64,000 nt of DNA from Naumovozyma dairenensis CBS 421 (taxonomy: Eukaryota > Ascomycota > Saccharomycetes > Saccharomycetales > Saccharomycetaceae): the NCBI RefSeq assembly GCF_000227115.2, contig NC_016480.1, forward strand, positions 1,485,476 through 1,549,475, written 5' to 3'. Numbering within the stretch: position 1 is the first letter of the stretch; the number at the start of each line of letters is the position of its first letter. The notes beneath the pieces are model-generated. The model was given only the letters and a program-made list of their open reading frames with translations, had not been told where the DNA came from and did no database searches. A program made the position numbers and the translations under genes. This document shows, piece by piece, positions 8,997 to 18,053 of the stretch.

Positions 8997-11900
8997 TCTG
9001 ATCTCCAAGGGTAACAGCCTAGGTATCCATATTCCAAATGAAGTACTATGCCAACGCATAGCTGGAAATCTCACAGGACCCTACAAGCCCATTTCAGATT
9101 TTTATCGCATGAACTATGGCATGGTTTCGTTGGAAGACATCTTAGATCAAATTCAACGAACCTATATCTCGCTGAAGGGAGTTCCACATTCTCATAAAGA
9201 TTCTACTCCATCTGCTCAAATATCTACTCCTAAACCACAGCCTAAGACATGTGAATTTTGCGATAAACGTGGTCATACAGCCAAGAAATGTCCGCAAATC
9301 ATAGAGTTGAAAGCTGCCTCAGAAAGAAACTCTACAGCTCGTTCAAAGCCCACAAAAAAGGGTGGTAATAAGCGTAGTCATGTTCATCATCTCAATTCCA
9401 CGGTACCTCCCGAGGACCTGCAGTGTCTTCGGCGAGCTTCACAACCAACAGAATTAAACATTAACGAATTCTTCGTTCTGGACTCTGCTGCTGAAATATC
9501 GGTTGTTAGTTCTAAACTCCTACATAACCGAAACGACGATCCACCTGATCAATTGTTCGGTGCTGGTAACGAAGAAATTCCTGTCGCTGCTTCAGGGAAC
9601 TTGACATTCAAGTGGCTCAACAGTGTGTCTCATTGTATATACGCTATTGCATCGCCGTATGTTGACTTAAATTTGGTTAGTACTAATGATCTCGAAGCTA
9701 TCGGTGTCATTGTCGACAATCGTCGAAAAGCATTGGTGAAAGTTGACACAGACGAGGTACTTGCCCCTATCATCAAGATTGGTAAGTATCAATGTGTTCC
9801 TTTATCTTTTGGTAAATTACCCAAACACAAGTCTCAAGTCCATGCGCTTTCCAAAAAATTTCCATTAACATTAGTTCATAGACTATTCGGTCATATTAAT
9901 GTTAAAGACATTAGGAAGTCTATTGAAAGCAAATTGATAACCAATATTCGCATAAATGACGTTGACTGGTCTGGTATTGACAAATTTCAGTGCAAAGATT
10001 GTCTAGCAGGTAAAATAACCAAACATAAGCACATTGTAGGTTCTAGATTGAAATATCAAAAGTCCTATGAGCCATTTGAATACATTCATACTGATTTGTT
10101 TGGTCCGGTGTCTGGTGTTGATATTACTTCACCAAAATATTTTATCTCATTCACAGATGAGAATACTCGATTTCGTTGGGTATTCCCACTAAAGAAGAAA
10201 GATGCGGATCATATCCTACCCATTTTTCAACAATTGGTAAACTATATTAAGAATCAATTTAAAGTCCGGGTTCTTACATTTCATATGGATCGTGGCTCTG
10301 AATACACTAACAAGTTAGTCCGCGATTACTTCAAAGACAAAGGTATTTTACCTATTTATACTACTGTCGGTGACTCTTCTTCGAATGGAATTGCTGAACG
10401 CGCCAACCTTACTTTCCTAAATGACTGTAGGACTCTACTTTCTTCAAGTAAACTGCCTGCCAATCTGTGGTTCTACGCTGTTGATTTTGCAACGTTAATG
10501 AGAAACGCATTCATCAATTCGTCAACGAACTCCTCCGCTCGCGCTAAGGCAGGTCTAGCTGGTTTAGATGCAAGAACAATTCTTCCATTTGGCCAAGAGG
10601 TTATGGTACATGATTACAATCAGGTTTCCAAATTAAAACCCCGTGGTATAACTGGATTTGCTTTAACTCCATCGAAGGAATCACACGGATATTTAATATT
10701 TATTCCTTCTATTCACAAGGTCATTGACACATCTAACTACGCTCTAGTCATTAATGATTCGAAATCTCTAGACTCAATTTCGACCGGTACATCGGTATTT
10801 GACACATTATTGGAAGATTTTCATTCCAATGAAGATGAACTCGCCTCGATCGGGGCAGTTGTTGACAACGTTTCTGATGATGTCTCCGGCGATGGCTCTG
10901 ACGATGATTCTGGTAATGGTTCCGATGATACTGATATGGTAAATGCTGATGTTACCGAGATTCCTGTTAATAACGTCGAGCTTCCGGCTGAAACTGACAA
11001 GGTAACTACTACTGTTGACGTTACACCTAATAAAGCCACGGTATCTACTGATGCTGTTGCAAATGATATTGAAGACACTAATGATCCTATCAATGTTGAC
11101 GAAATTATAAATGACGGAGACAATAATACCGCAAGTTCTGTATCTAGCAATATAGAAAAGACTGCAAAGCACAACAATGCTGATTTGTCCACAACTCCTT
11201 CATCTATTGCTTCCATGACTGGTGATGATCTATCAAAATCCCCAACAACTTCTGCCAACACCAGATCTGATTCCATTGCTGTTGATCTCATCGAAAACCA
11301 ATTACTAGATTCTCAATACTTATCCAATTTGGGTGGTACCGAAAAGGGTGGTAAGACGAAAATCCAAGACATGATTGACGGTAAGGAAATGTCCTCACTC
11401 GCCCCATACAACACTAAGAGGCATGTTAAGCCAAAGAAGAAACGGTCATTAGACGAAATTTTGGAAACTGGAGAAGATGTTGAGAATCCACCACGAAGAA
11501 GACATAGGATTAAAAACATTAGAATTAACCGAATCAATGCGGTGAACAAGGCAGTGGGAATCCAACACACCAAGATTAATCCGTCGTTGAACTATTTTGA
11601 AGCAGTCAGTGGAAACGATAACGTCGAAGAACGAAACTTATTCTCACAGGCATATCATAAGGAAATAGAACAACTTGAAAATATGAATACATGGGATGAT
11701 CAAGATATCAAAGATGAAAGCGAGGTCGATTCAAACAAAGTCATAAACACCATGTTTATATTTACAACGAAAAGAAACGGTAAGAAGAAATGTCGCTGTG
11801 TCGCTAGAGGTGATCAACAGAAACCAGGAACTTTCAATGAAGATGCCACATCAAGTACAGTTCATCATTATGCCTTGATGACTTGTTTAGCGATTGCATT

Positions 11901-13161
11901 AGACAAAGGACAATATATCACCCAGCTAGACATCTCATCTGCGTACTTATATGCTGCTCTAGAAGAGGAATTATACATACGGACGCCACCACACATGAAA
12001 ATGAAAGGTAAGGTAATGAGACTAAATAAGTCATTATATGGTCTGAAACAAAGCGGTGCCAATTGGTACAACACCATTAGAGAATTCCTTCTTGATAACT
12101 GTGATTTAACCGAAGTAACTGGATGGCCATGTGTATTTACAAATAACAATGTAACTGTCTGCCTATTCGTTGACGACATGGTAGTTTTTTCTAAGGATTT
12201 AGCTGATGCTGATAAATTGGTCGATACTCTTCAATCAAAATTTGACACTAAAGTGGTACATTCTGGTGAATTAATTAATAACTCTGCTAATTACGACATT
12301 CTAGGATTAGAAGTGGAATACAAATTCAACGAACATATGAAATTTGGTATGGAAGAATCGTTGTCTGATAAGCTAACTAAACTGGAAGTGTCCATGGATA
12401 CTACGAAAAGTTCAAAGACTCCATCTCCCCCAAATTATTACATCCAATCAAATACTATGGACAGTACTGATGAAAACTATTATAAGGATGTTAACTGGTT
12501 ACAGAGAATTGTCGGTTTAGCTTCATATGTTGCCCATAAATATCGATTTGATCTACTTTACTATGTCAATGTGTTAGCCCAACATACATTATTTCCTAAT
12601 AAAGAGGTAAAACGACTGGCAAAACAATTGGTAAAATATATGTTTGACACAAGATCAAAGAAACTATTATGGAAGAAACAAGATATTAAAGATAATAATC
12701 TGACTGCTCTGACTGATGCTGCTTTTGCGAACATGGCCAATTTCAAATCTCAAATCGGAAATTTTATTATTTTAAATGGTAAGATTATTGGTGGCAAGTC
12801 GTCGAAGGAAAAGTTGGCTTGCACTTCAAGTACAGAAGCTGAGCTATATTCCGTAAGTGAAGCATATCCAATGTTGCTGAGTTTGCAAGAACTAGTGCAA
12901 TCCATTAAAGCCGAACCAATTCACCTCAAAATAATTACTGATAGTAAGCCAGTTATTGCGTTGATTCAACGTGCAGAAATGGATGACAAAAAATTTCGCA
13001 CACGATACTTTGGGGCCAGAGCGTCTAGACTGAGAGATGAATTAGACCAGTCAAGGGTTTCACTCCATTACATTGACACAGAAACTAATATCGCTGACTG
13101 TTTAACCAAGCCGCTCTCAATCAAGAAATTTAATGAATTTACCAAGACTTGGATTAATTAG
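8950..13161 (+). CDS. Ty1-like Gag C-terminus plus Pol polyprotein
   Basis: One uninterrupted frame of 1403 codons. It begins in late Gag, with a CCHC zinc knuckle at about residues 101-114 (CEFCDKRGHTAKKC). The protease region has LDSAAEISVV at about 177-186, where D-S/T-G is expected. Integrase has a zinc HHCC motif (His310, His315, Cys348, Cys351) and a DD(35)E core at Asp382, Asp447 and Glu483. Reverse transcriptase has QLDISSAYLYA, SLYGLKQSG and the catalytic FVDDM (Asp1075/1076). RNase H has LTDAAF, STEAEL and ITDSKP, and the protein ends NIADCLTKPL...TWIN, like Ty1. The 8950 start is only the first Met in the frame; real expression would be as a fusion from gag. No in-frame stops or shifts in 4.2 kb contrast with the broken gag. 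Confidence 0.93.
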   Translation: MTGNLTPILFRKLLNSLISKGNSLGIHIPNEVLCQRIAGNLTGPYKPISDFYRMNYGMVSLEDILDQIQRTYISLKGVPHSHKDSTPSAQISTPKPQPKTCEFCDKRGHTAKKCPQIIELKAASERNSTARSKPTKKGGNKRSHVHHLNSTVPPEDLQCLRRASQPTELNINEFFVLDSAAEISVVSSKLLHNRNDDPPDQLFGAGNEEIPVAASGNLTFKWLNSVSHCIYAIASPYVDLNLVSTNDLEAIGVIVDNRRKALVKVDTDEVLAPIIKIGKYQCVPLSFGKLPKHKSQVHALSKKFPLTLVHRLFGHINVKDIRKSIESKLITNIRINDVDWSGIDKFQCKDCLAGKITKHKHIVGSRLKYQKSYEPFEYIHTDLFGPVSGVDITSPKYFISFTDENTRFRWVFPLKKKDADHILPIFQQLVNYIKNQFKVRVLTFHMDRGSEYTNKLVRDYFKDKGILPIYTTVGDSSSNGIAERANLTFLNDCRTLLSSSKLPANLWFYAVDFATLMRNAFINSSTNSSARAKAGLAGLDARTILPFGQEVMVHDYNQVSKLKPRGITGFALTPSKESHGYLIFIPSIHKVIDTSNYALVINDSKSLDSISTGTSVFDTLLEDFHSNEDELASIGAVVDNVSDDVSGDGSDDDSGNGSDDTDMVNADVTEIPVNNVELPAETDKVTTTVDVTPNKATVSTDAVANDIEDTNDPINVDEIINDGDNNTASSVSSNIEKTAKHNNADLSTTPSSIASMTGDDLSKSPTTSANTRSDSIAVDLIENQLLDSQYLSNLGGTEKGGKTKIQDMIDGKEMSSLAPYNTKRHVKPKKKRSLDEILETGEDVENPPRRRHRIKNIRINRINAVNKAVGIQHTKINPSLNYFEAVSGNDNVEERNLFSQAYHKEIEQLENMNTWDDQDIKDESEVDSNKVINTMFIFTTKRNGKKKCRCVARGDQQKPGTFNEDATSSTVHHYALMTCLAIALDKGQYITQLDISSAYLYAALEEELYIRTPPHMKMKGKVMRLNKSLYGLKQSGANWYNTIREFLLDNCDLTEVTGWPCVFTNNNVTVCLFVDDMVVFSKDLADADKLVDTLQSKFDTKVVHSGELINNSANYDILGLEVEYKFNEHMKFGMEESLSDKLTKLEVSMDTTKSSKTPSPPNYYIQSNTMDSTDENYYKDVNWLQRIVGLASYVAHKYRFDLLYYVNVLAQHTLFPNKEVKRLAKQLVKYMFDTRSKKLLWKKQDIKDNNLTALTDAAFANMANFKSQIGNFIILNGKIIGGKSSKEKLACTSSTEAELYSVSEAYPMLLSLQELVQSIKAEPIHLKIITDSKPVIALIQRAEMDDKKFRTRYFGARASRLRDELDQSRVSLHYIDTETNIADCLTKPLSIKKFNEFTKTWIN

Positions 13162-13185
13162 CAAACGATTGACCAATCTCAATAT

Positions 13186-13193
13186 GGGTGGTA
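13186..13193 (+). other. Polypurine tract
   Basis: GGGTGGTA immediately before the 3' LTR, identical to the Ty1 plus-strand primer tract as I recall it. It fixes the LTR start at 13194. Confidence 0.85.
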
Positions 13194-13755
13194 TGCTGGA
13201 ACGATATTCGTAGTAAGTATTACTATTAATATCCTATGGTAAATGTGTAGATATCAAGTTTGGACAATGTCCTCTAATATGACGCGAAACGATTACCGAA
13301 CCTGGTAAATGCTGGAATGATATTTTAATAAGGTACTATTAATATCCTATGGTAAGAATACAGATATCAAGCTTGGTACAACGTCTTCTACAAAGACACG
13401 AACTAATGATTACCAAAAATGGTAGAGACGCGTAAGACTACAGGCATCGACGCGACACGATAGTTGAATTATCGTGTCTGCCAGCGTTAAGTCACATTTT
13501 CGTGTTTCTGTTTCATCATCAAGAAAGGTATAAATAGACCAATAACTCGAAGTTTCAATTCCTATTTTTTCTTGATATTATTTTTTATACTTATATATTT
13601 TTTTATTATTTATTTTTAAGAAAGACGAACCTTTTTACACACATTATAAGGAAAATTAGCTCTTACTATAATTCATAACAAACATAATCAATTTTTAGGA
13701 TGGAAAATTACAACTACAAGATCAGAGAAAATATGAGAAAGGATGCTTCCGAGCG
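13194..13755 (+). repeat. 3' LTR of the Ty1-like element
   Basis: 562 bp. By eye it equals the 5' LTR except for three 1-nt indels: GGACA versus GGTACA near 13263, one T fewer near 13322, and one extra T near 13572. I found no substitutions. Confidence 0.95.
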
Positions 13756-13760
13756 GCGAG
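13756..13760. repeat. Target-site duplication, right copy
   Basis: GCGAG after the 3' LTR, matching 7597-7601. Confidence 0.95.
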
Positions 13761-13933
13761 TATCTGCTTAATTCAATTATCGTTATTCTTCTTGTCCTAT
13801 TTAGTATATAATTATAAACATATATAATTATTAAGGACATAGTATTGGGATCTTATTAAGATCATCTTACTCGATATTTATACGTTTCTAAAACGTGTTT
13901 ATTATCGAGGATTCTAGTATACAATTCTGTCGA
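13756..13933. repeat. Right flank of Ty insertion, duplicated at 14051-14228
   Basis: 178 bp of unique-looking AT-rich sequence, repeated without any difference I can see at 14051-14228. The left contig ends here, at the N run. Confidence 0.97.
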
Positions 13934-13953
13934 NNNNNNNNNNNNNNNNNNNN
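13934..13953. other. Assembly gap (20 N)
   Basis: Twenty N characters, a scaffold join of unknown true length. Both sides are repeated sequence, so the join is probably an artefact of two haplotypes. Confidence 0.98.
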
Positions 13954-14228
13954 TTGTATTGAGGGCTCGGATCAGTGCGGTTTCAGTGGCGAGATACTAA
14001 AGTTAAATACTTAATATAAAGACTTGCAGTGGAAGCGACTTCTTAAGTATGCGAGTATCTGCTTAATTCAATTATCGTTATTCTTCTTGTCCTATTTAGT
14101 ATATAATTATAAACATATATAATTATTAAGGACATAGTATTGGGATCTTATTAAGATCATCTTACTCGATATTTATACGTTTCTAAAACGTGTTTATTAT
14201 CGAGGATTCTAGTATACAATTCTGTCGA
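13954..14228. other. Empty (pre-insertion) allele of the Ty locus
   Basis: 13954-14055 equals 7500-7601, the left flank of the Ty up to and including GCGAG. 14051-14228 equals 13756-13933, the right flank starting with GCGAG. The two flanks are joined here with a single GCGAG and no LTR. This is the sequence before integration, so it comes from the other haplotype or another cell in the culture. The tRNA-Lys itself is not repeated, because the right contig starts 17 bp short of it. Confidence 0.93.
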
Positions 14229-14656
14229 TCAGTTTGGCTTATTCAACTTCATTAGTTATTTACCTCAATGGGTAATTTCATGTATTGTGATTGGGTGTGC
14301 ATCATGTTTCAAGTTAGTTCATGTTTCAAGTTAGTTCAAGTTAGTTCATGTTTCAAGTTAGTTATTCTATATCGGATGCGGCACTCGTATACCGAGATGC
14401 AATGGTAGGGGAAATCCGGTTATTGATATCGGATAGCGGGTTAATCGAGTTTGACCTAAAGTAGTGATTTCACAATACCAAAGGTTAAAAAGACACTTGT
14501 ACCAAACGGCTGTGCAGAGACTTCCACATAAAAGTTTAAACTATAATCGGCGCACGCCAAGGTATACTACGTTACTTCTGCGTACAATTCGAGACAGATA
14601 AGATTAGTTTATGCGATGGTTTAGAAATAACCTCCAAATAGTCTACTTCACGACCT
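14229..14656. other. Intergenic, empty-site copy to solo LTR
   Basis: No gene found. It contains a 17-bp minisatellite at 14302-14362. Confidence 0.5.
14302..14362. repeat. 17-bp minisatellite
   Basis: Three exact copies of TCATGTTTCAAGTTAGT at 14302, 14319 and 14346, with one partial copy of 10 bp between the second and third. Confidence 0.9.
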
Positions 14657-15138
14657 CGCTCGGAAGCAGCGTTTCCAGTTAATCCTGTATTATTATAATT
14701 GTAAGATTCCATTGTAGATTAAGATTAGTGCTAAATATAAGGTATAATAAGAGTAATTTAATATCCTCGTTTTAATGTATCTAAAAGAGTTCGGTTTATT
14801 AAAAATAAATAGTAAATAAAATGTATATATAAAATAATAATGTATAAATGATAACAAGAAAAAGAGAAATCGATACTTCGAGTTATGGGTCTATTTATAT
14901 TCTTGTCAATAGTGGAATAGATAATACGAGATCACAATTTTATCGTTGGCATATGAATTGATTGACTAATTTGGTATTCATCAATCGCATAGCGTAGTGC
15001 CGGTACTCACTCACTCGCGTTCCTTCCATATTTAGCAATTAGTTCGTGTCTGTGATAGAAGACGCTGTAATAAACTGGATTTCTAGACCTTTACCATAGA
15101 ATACTAATAGTACCTTTATCTTGAATATTGTTCGAGCA
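14657..15138 (-). repeat. Old solo LTR of the same Ty1-like family
   Basis: Read on the minus strand it starts TGCTCGAACAATATTC and ends GCTTCCGAGCG, with the conserved core TATAAATAGACCCATAACTCG and a gag-start ATG followed by codons like those of the full element. At 482 bp it has one U3 unit, not two. It is flanked by GACCT (14652-14656) and GAACT (15139-15143), a 4-of-5 target duplication. The divergence and lack of internal sequence mean an old insertion reduced by LTR-LTR recombination. Confidence 0.9.
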
Positions 15139-15438
15139 GAACTAAGTACATAAGTTTGATTTAATGGTTCTAATCAATACTAGATACGCCGAGGATCCTA
15201 TTTCCCTTGTGCTTTTTCTGATGGCGTAATTAGTCTCTATATGTCATGAGGTTTAGAATTACTACTGTGGTTTACATAACGTTTTACTTCTGTATACATT
15301 TAGAAGTACTTTAAGTATTTCTTATATCCTAGAGTATGTTTCAACGTTGTTTCGTTGTGATTTTAAGCGAAGTATCGAGTAGACTACATATATAGACTAG
15401 CGCAAAAAAAAAAAAAATTAAAGGTAAAACTTAAATGT
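15139..15438. other. Intergenic, solo LTR to SHE10/OSW7-like gene
   Basis: About 300 bp, AT-rich, with a poly-A run near 15404-15417 just downstream of the SHE10/OSW7-like stop. No gene seen. Confidence 0.45.
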
Positions 15439-17220
15439 TTATAGTAAATTTTTACCGATTTGGTCAATGTAATCATCATCCAGCGCGTCATCTTCCAAGT
15501 CAAGTATCGTAGCTCCATTCATGTCACCTGCAAGTTTCTCTTTACCATTAATTGTTTCAATATTATCATGATTATCAACGATATTCAAGAGATTTTCATT
15601 TGTCACAACTTTTTCTTTGAATTCTTTAAATGATTCTTCACGTTCTCGATTCTCACGTTCACTAAATTCTACGTCTGCTGAGTATCGCAGTCTTTGTAAC
15701 GTACCATTACACATTTGTTGTGTACCAACTATCAGATGTTTCATATCAGTTATGAAATCATTTATTTGCTCATCCATGTTAAATTTTTCATTAATTAATA
15801 TATCTCTTGTGGCAATCACCAATTTCTTTAATTGTAAGAAAAATTGCCATTTACTAGTGGAGTTTTCATACAATGGATCATCTAATATTTGATCAGCAAT
15901 GATATCTAATTGAGCCATTCTATGAGACCATTCTGTAATCATTACATCTCCCCATTCTTCATAGACTTCAATATGTTCGCAATGAATCTTTTTATATAAT
16001 TCATTTATATTATTTCCAAATGGATTTAAAATATTATCTTCAATGTCTTTAATTGTCATTTCAGTAGTGGAACTGATATTTATAAATTTTTTATCCAATA
16101 AAGGTCGTGTAATATATTCTGCTAATTGGTATTCACCTGATTTATCAAAGTAAATCAATTCTCCAGATGTAGCATCAATCTTAGAAACACAATGAATGTT
16201 TGCAATATATTGTTCAAGATCTTTAGCAGCTACCTCTATTAATTCAGAGATACGTTTCAATTTATCAGAGATTAATGAATGAGTTCTTTCTTGATATGAT
16301 TGAACTGCAAATTTGATATCATTTTGAAACGTACTCACCACATTGGCGGTTTTTGTAGTGATCGTTTTACTCCAAGCATTAAATTCATTTTCTAATGCTA
16401 TTTGTCTTTCCTTAATATCGTCCAGATCAAGTGTATTTTTCTTATTCATTAAATCTTTCTTATAATCGTATAATTGACGTGGACTTAATCTATTTGAGGG
16501 GATAATAACTTCATTATCATTAATAATAATAGAATCTTTAACAGGTAAGAGATGATCGATATCTTCGTCATCAACATCTTCATCCTCCTCTTCATTATAT
16601 TCAAAATTAGTCTTCGTTGTTAAATCAATGAAAGTACCATTATTAGTCATCCATTCGTTTGGATCAGTGACAATGAATTTTGATTTCAAATCTTCGAAAC
16701 TTTGATTGATATTATCCTTAGCTATCTTCGAATAATATTTAGAATAATATAATATTATTCTTAAATGTTGTAAAATGGGACCTAATTTACGATGACATTT
16801 ACAGCATAATTTATTTGTCTTCATGAAATGTAAAATACTTTTCATGATTGGTAAAACAATCTTATCCATGAGCATATGATAATATTCCATTATTTGATCC
16901 CATGTAGAATTACAATATGATTCAATTTTTGAATTAGCATATAAATCCTTGGTACAGGATAAAGCAGTCGAATATTTTTCTATACAATATGGTTTCAAAA
17001 CATTGGTGTATTCATTATGTATATCATATAAGGATGTGGATATTTTTTCGTTGTATGCATATATGTATGGATGTGTTGCTTGCAGGTCAGTAGATATTCG
17101 ATTTTTAGGCATATAAGAGAAACATATTATTGTTATGAGGACAACAGATGCTATCGAGGTCTGGGTGACTAATAATTTCATCTTCTTCGTTCCTAATTTA
17201 TCTTGTGAGAGGCACTTCAT
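15439..17220 (-). CDS. She10/Osw7-family protein (spore wall assembly)
   Basis: SHE10 and OSW7 are S. cerevisiae whole-genome-duplicate partners needed for the outer spore wall. I start at the ATG at 17220 (593 aa); the frame is open further upstream but without ATG. A second ATG at 17181 would give 580 aa, nearer She10 (577 aa), and puts the hydrophobic signal anchor (VVLITIICFSY) near the N-terminus. An acidic stretch (EEEDEDVDDEDID) comes mid-protein, followed by the conserved C-terminal half with NEFNAWSKTI, GELIYFDKSGEYQLAEYITR and EVYEEWGDVMITEWS. Heptad-like charged stretches suggest coiled coil. It is divergent from the SAP gene, as OSW7 is from SAP155 (YFR039C/YFR040W). Which ohnolog it is cannot be decided by eye. 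Confidence 0.85.
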   Translation of the reverse strand: MKCLSQDKLGTKKMKLLVTQTSIASVVLITIICFSYMPKNRISTDLQATHPYIYAYNEKISTSLYDIHNEYTNVLKPYCIEKYSTALSCTKDLYANSKIESYCNSTWDQIMEYYHMLMDKIVLPIMKSILHFMKTNKLCCKCHRKLGPILQHLRIILYYSKYYSKIAKDNINQSFEDLKSKFIVTDPNEWMTNNGTFIDLTTKTNFEYNEEEDEDVDDEDIDHLLPVKDSIIINDNEVIIPSNRLSPRQLYDYKKDLMNKKNTLDLDDIKERQIALENEFNAWSKTITTKTANVVSTFQNDIKFAVQSYQERTHSLISDKLKRISELIEVAAKDLEQYIANIHCVSKIDATSGELIYFDKSGEYQLAEYITRPLLDKKFINISSTTEMTIKDIEDNILNPFGNNINELYKKIHCEHIEVYEEWGDVMITEWSHRMAQLDIIADQILDDPLYENSTSKWQFFLQLKKLVIATRDILINEKFNMDEQINDFITDMKHLIVGTQQMCNGTLQRLRYSADVEFSERENREREESFKEFKEKVVTNENLLNIVDNHDNIETINGKEKLAGDMNGATILDLEDDALDDDYIDQIGKNLL

Positions 17221-18053
17221 TACGCTCACAAAAATAATATATATATATATATAGATAGGTTGCTTTTTTAAAGTTAGTATGCAATGAGGCAATAATGAGA
17301 TTTTTTCCTAGCTATATGTTTCAGATAATTTGCAGCTTCTCTTTGTACTTTTTATTTTATTTTATTTTATTTTATTTTATTTTATTATAGGTACTCTTCG
17401 AGAAATGAAATCATTCAGTCAATTAATCAATTAATCATCTCACACCACCAATTTTTCCATCGAGTTTTTTGTTTACATATTTCAGTTTTGGGGTGTTTAG
17501 GGTAAATAACCGGAACCCTAGAACAGGAAGGCAAACCCTAGAAAATGAAGGAAACTTCACCAACTCAAAATAATTGAAGTTGAAATAGCAAATGGCAAAT
17601 GGCAAATGTAAAGAAAGAAAGACTGGCGGTGCAGGAAGGTGTGTATCTGAAGTGGCAAATAACAGTCAAACAATCCATTAGCTGCAGAAATATATATATA
17701 TATATATATATACAGGAGATATTACAAGAAAACATTGCTTTCATAGAAATTGCAACGCAACTCTACGCATCTCATTTTAATTGAACAGAACTCTATTTGC
17801 TCAGTATAACGTTAATTGCCAATCTGCTCTCATTACTTGCTGCTGAAGAATTACTCAACAACAACGTGAGAGTATTACCTTTCAAGCACTCCAAGAATAT
17901 TTTGAAAAAAAAGTAGTTATTCAGCTACTATATCGCAATCAAGCGAAAAGTATTATAACGAATTTTACAATACCGTTAAGAAGGTAGAAACAAAAGAGTG
18001 AAAACCAACAAATTGTTTCTAGCAAGAATATACCATAAAAAGTGAAAGAAAAA
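17221..18053. promoter_or_regulatory. Divergent promoter region, SHE10/OSW7-like and SAP-like
   Basis: 833 bp with an AT run at about 17237-17252, a (TTTTA)7 microsatellite at 17350-17384, a threefold GCAAATG repeat near 17588-17608 and a TA run at about 17691-17712. No conserved gene. Short ORFs here are repeat-derived. Confidence 0.5.
17350..17384. repeat. (TTTTA)7 microsatellite
   Basis: Seven exact tandem TTTTA units. Confidence 0.95.

Larger units (their letters stand above)
7602..13755 (+). mobile_element. Ty1-like (Pseudoviridae/copia) LTR retrotransposon
   Basis: A 6154-bp element with direct LTRs (563 and 562 bp), a 5-bp GCGAG target duplication, an initiator-tRNA-Met type primer-binding site, a gag region, a long pol frame in the order protease-integrase-reverse transcriptase-RNase H, and the polypurine tract GGGTGGTA. 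The domain order and the integrase and RT sequences match Ty1/Ty2 of S. cerevisiae. It sits 120 bp upstream of tRNA-Lys, pointing away from it, as expected for integrases that follow RNA polymerase III. The two LTRs differ only by three 1-nt indels, so the insertion looks recent, yet gag is broken by four frame changes. It is present in one of two locus copies in this scaffold. Confidence 0.96.

Noticed and set aside
9424..9436. CTT CGG C in the pol frame, resembling the Ty1 +1 frameshift site CUU AGG C
   Set aside because: The frame is the same before and after it, from the zinc knuckle to the protease, so no shift is needed; CGG is not AGG.
10807..11573. Long minus-strand ORFs inside the Ty
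   Set aside because: They are shadows of the low-complexity pol segment and have no family features.
17690..17784. Short ORF at 17599-17784 before the SAP-like gene
   Set aside because: Its protein is mostly a translated TA repeat.
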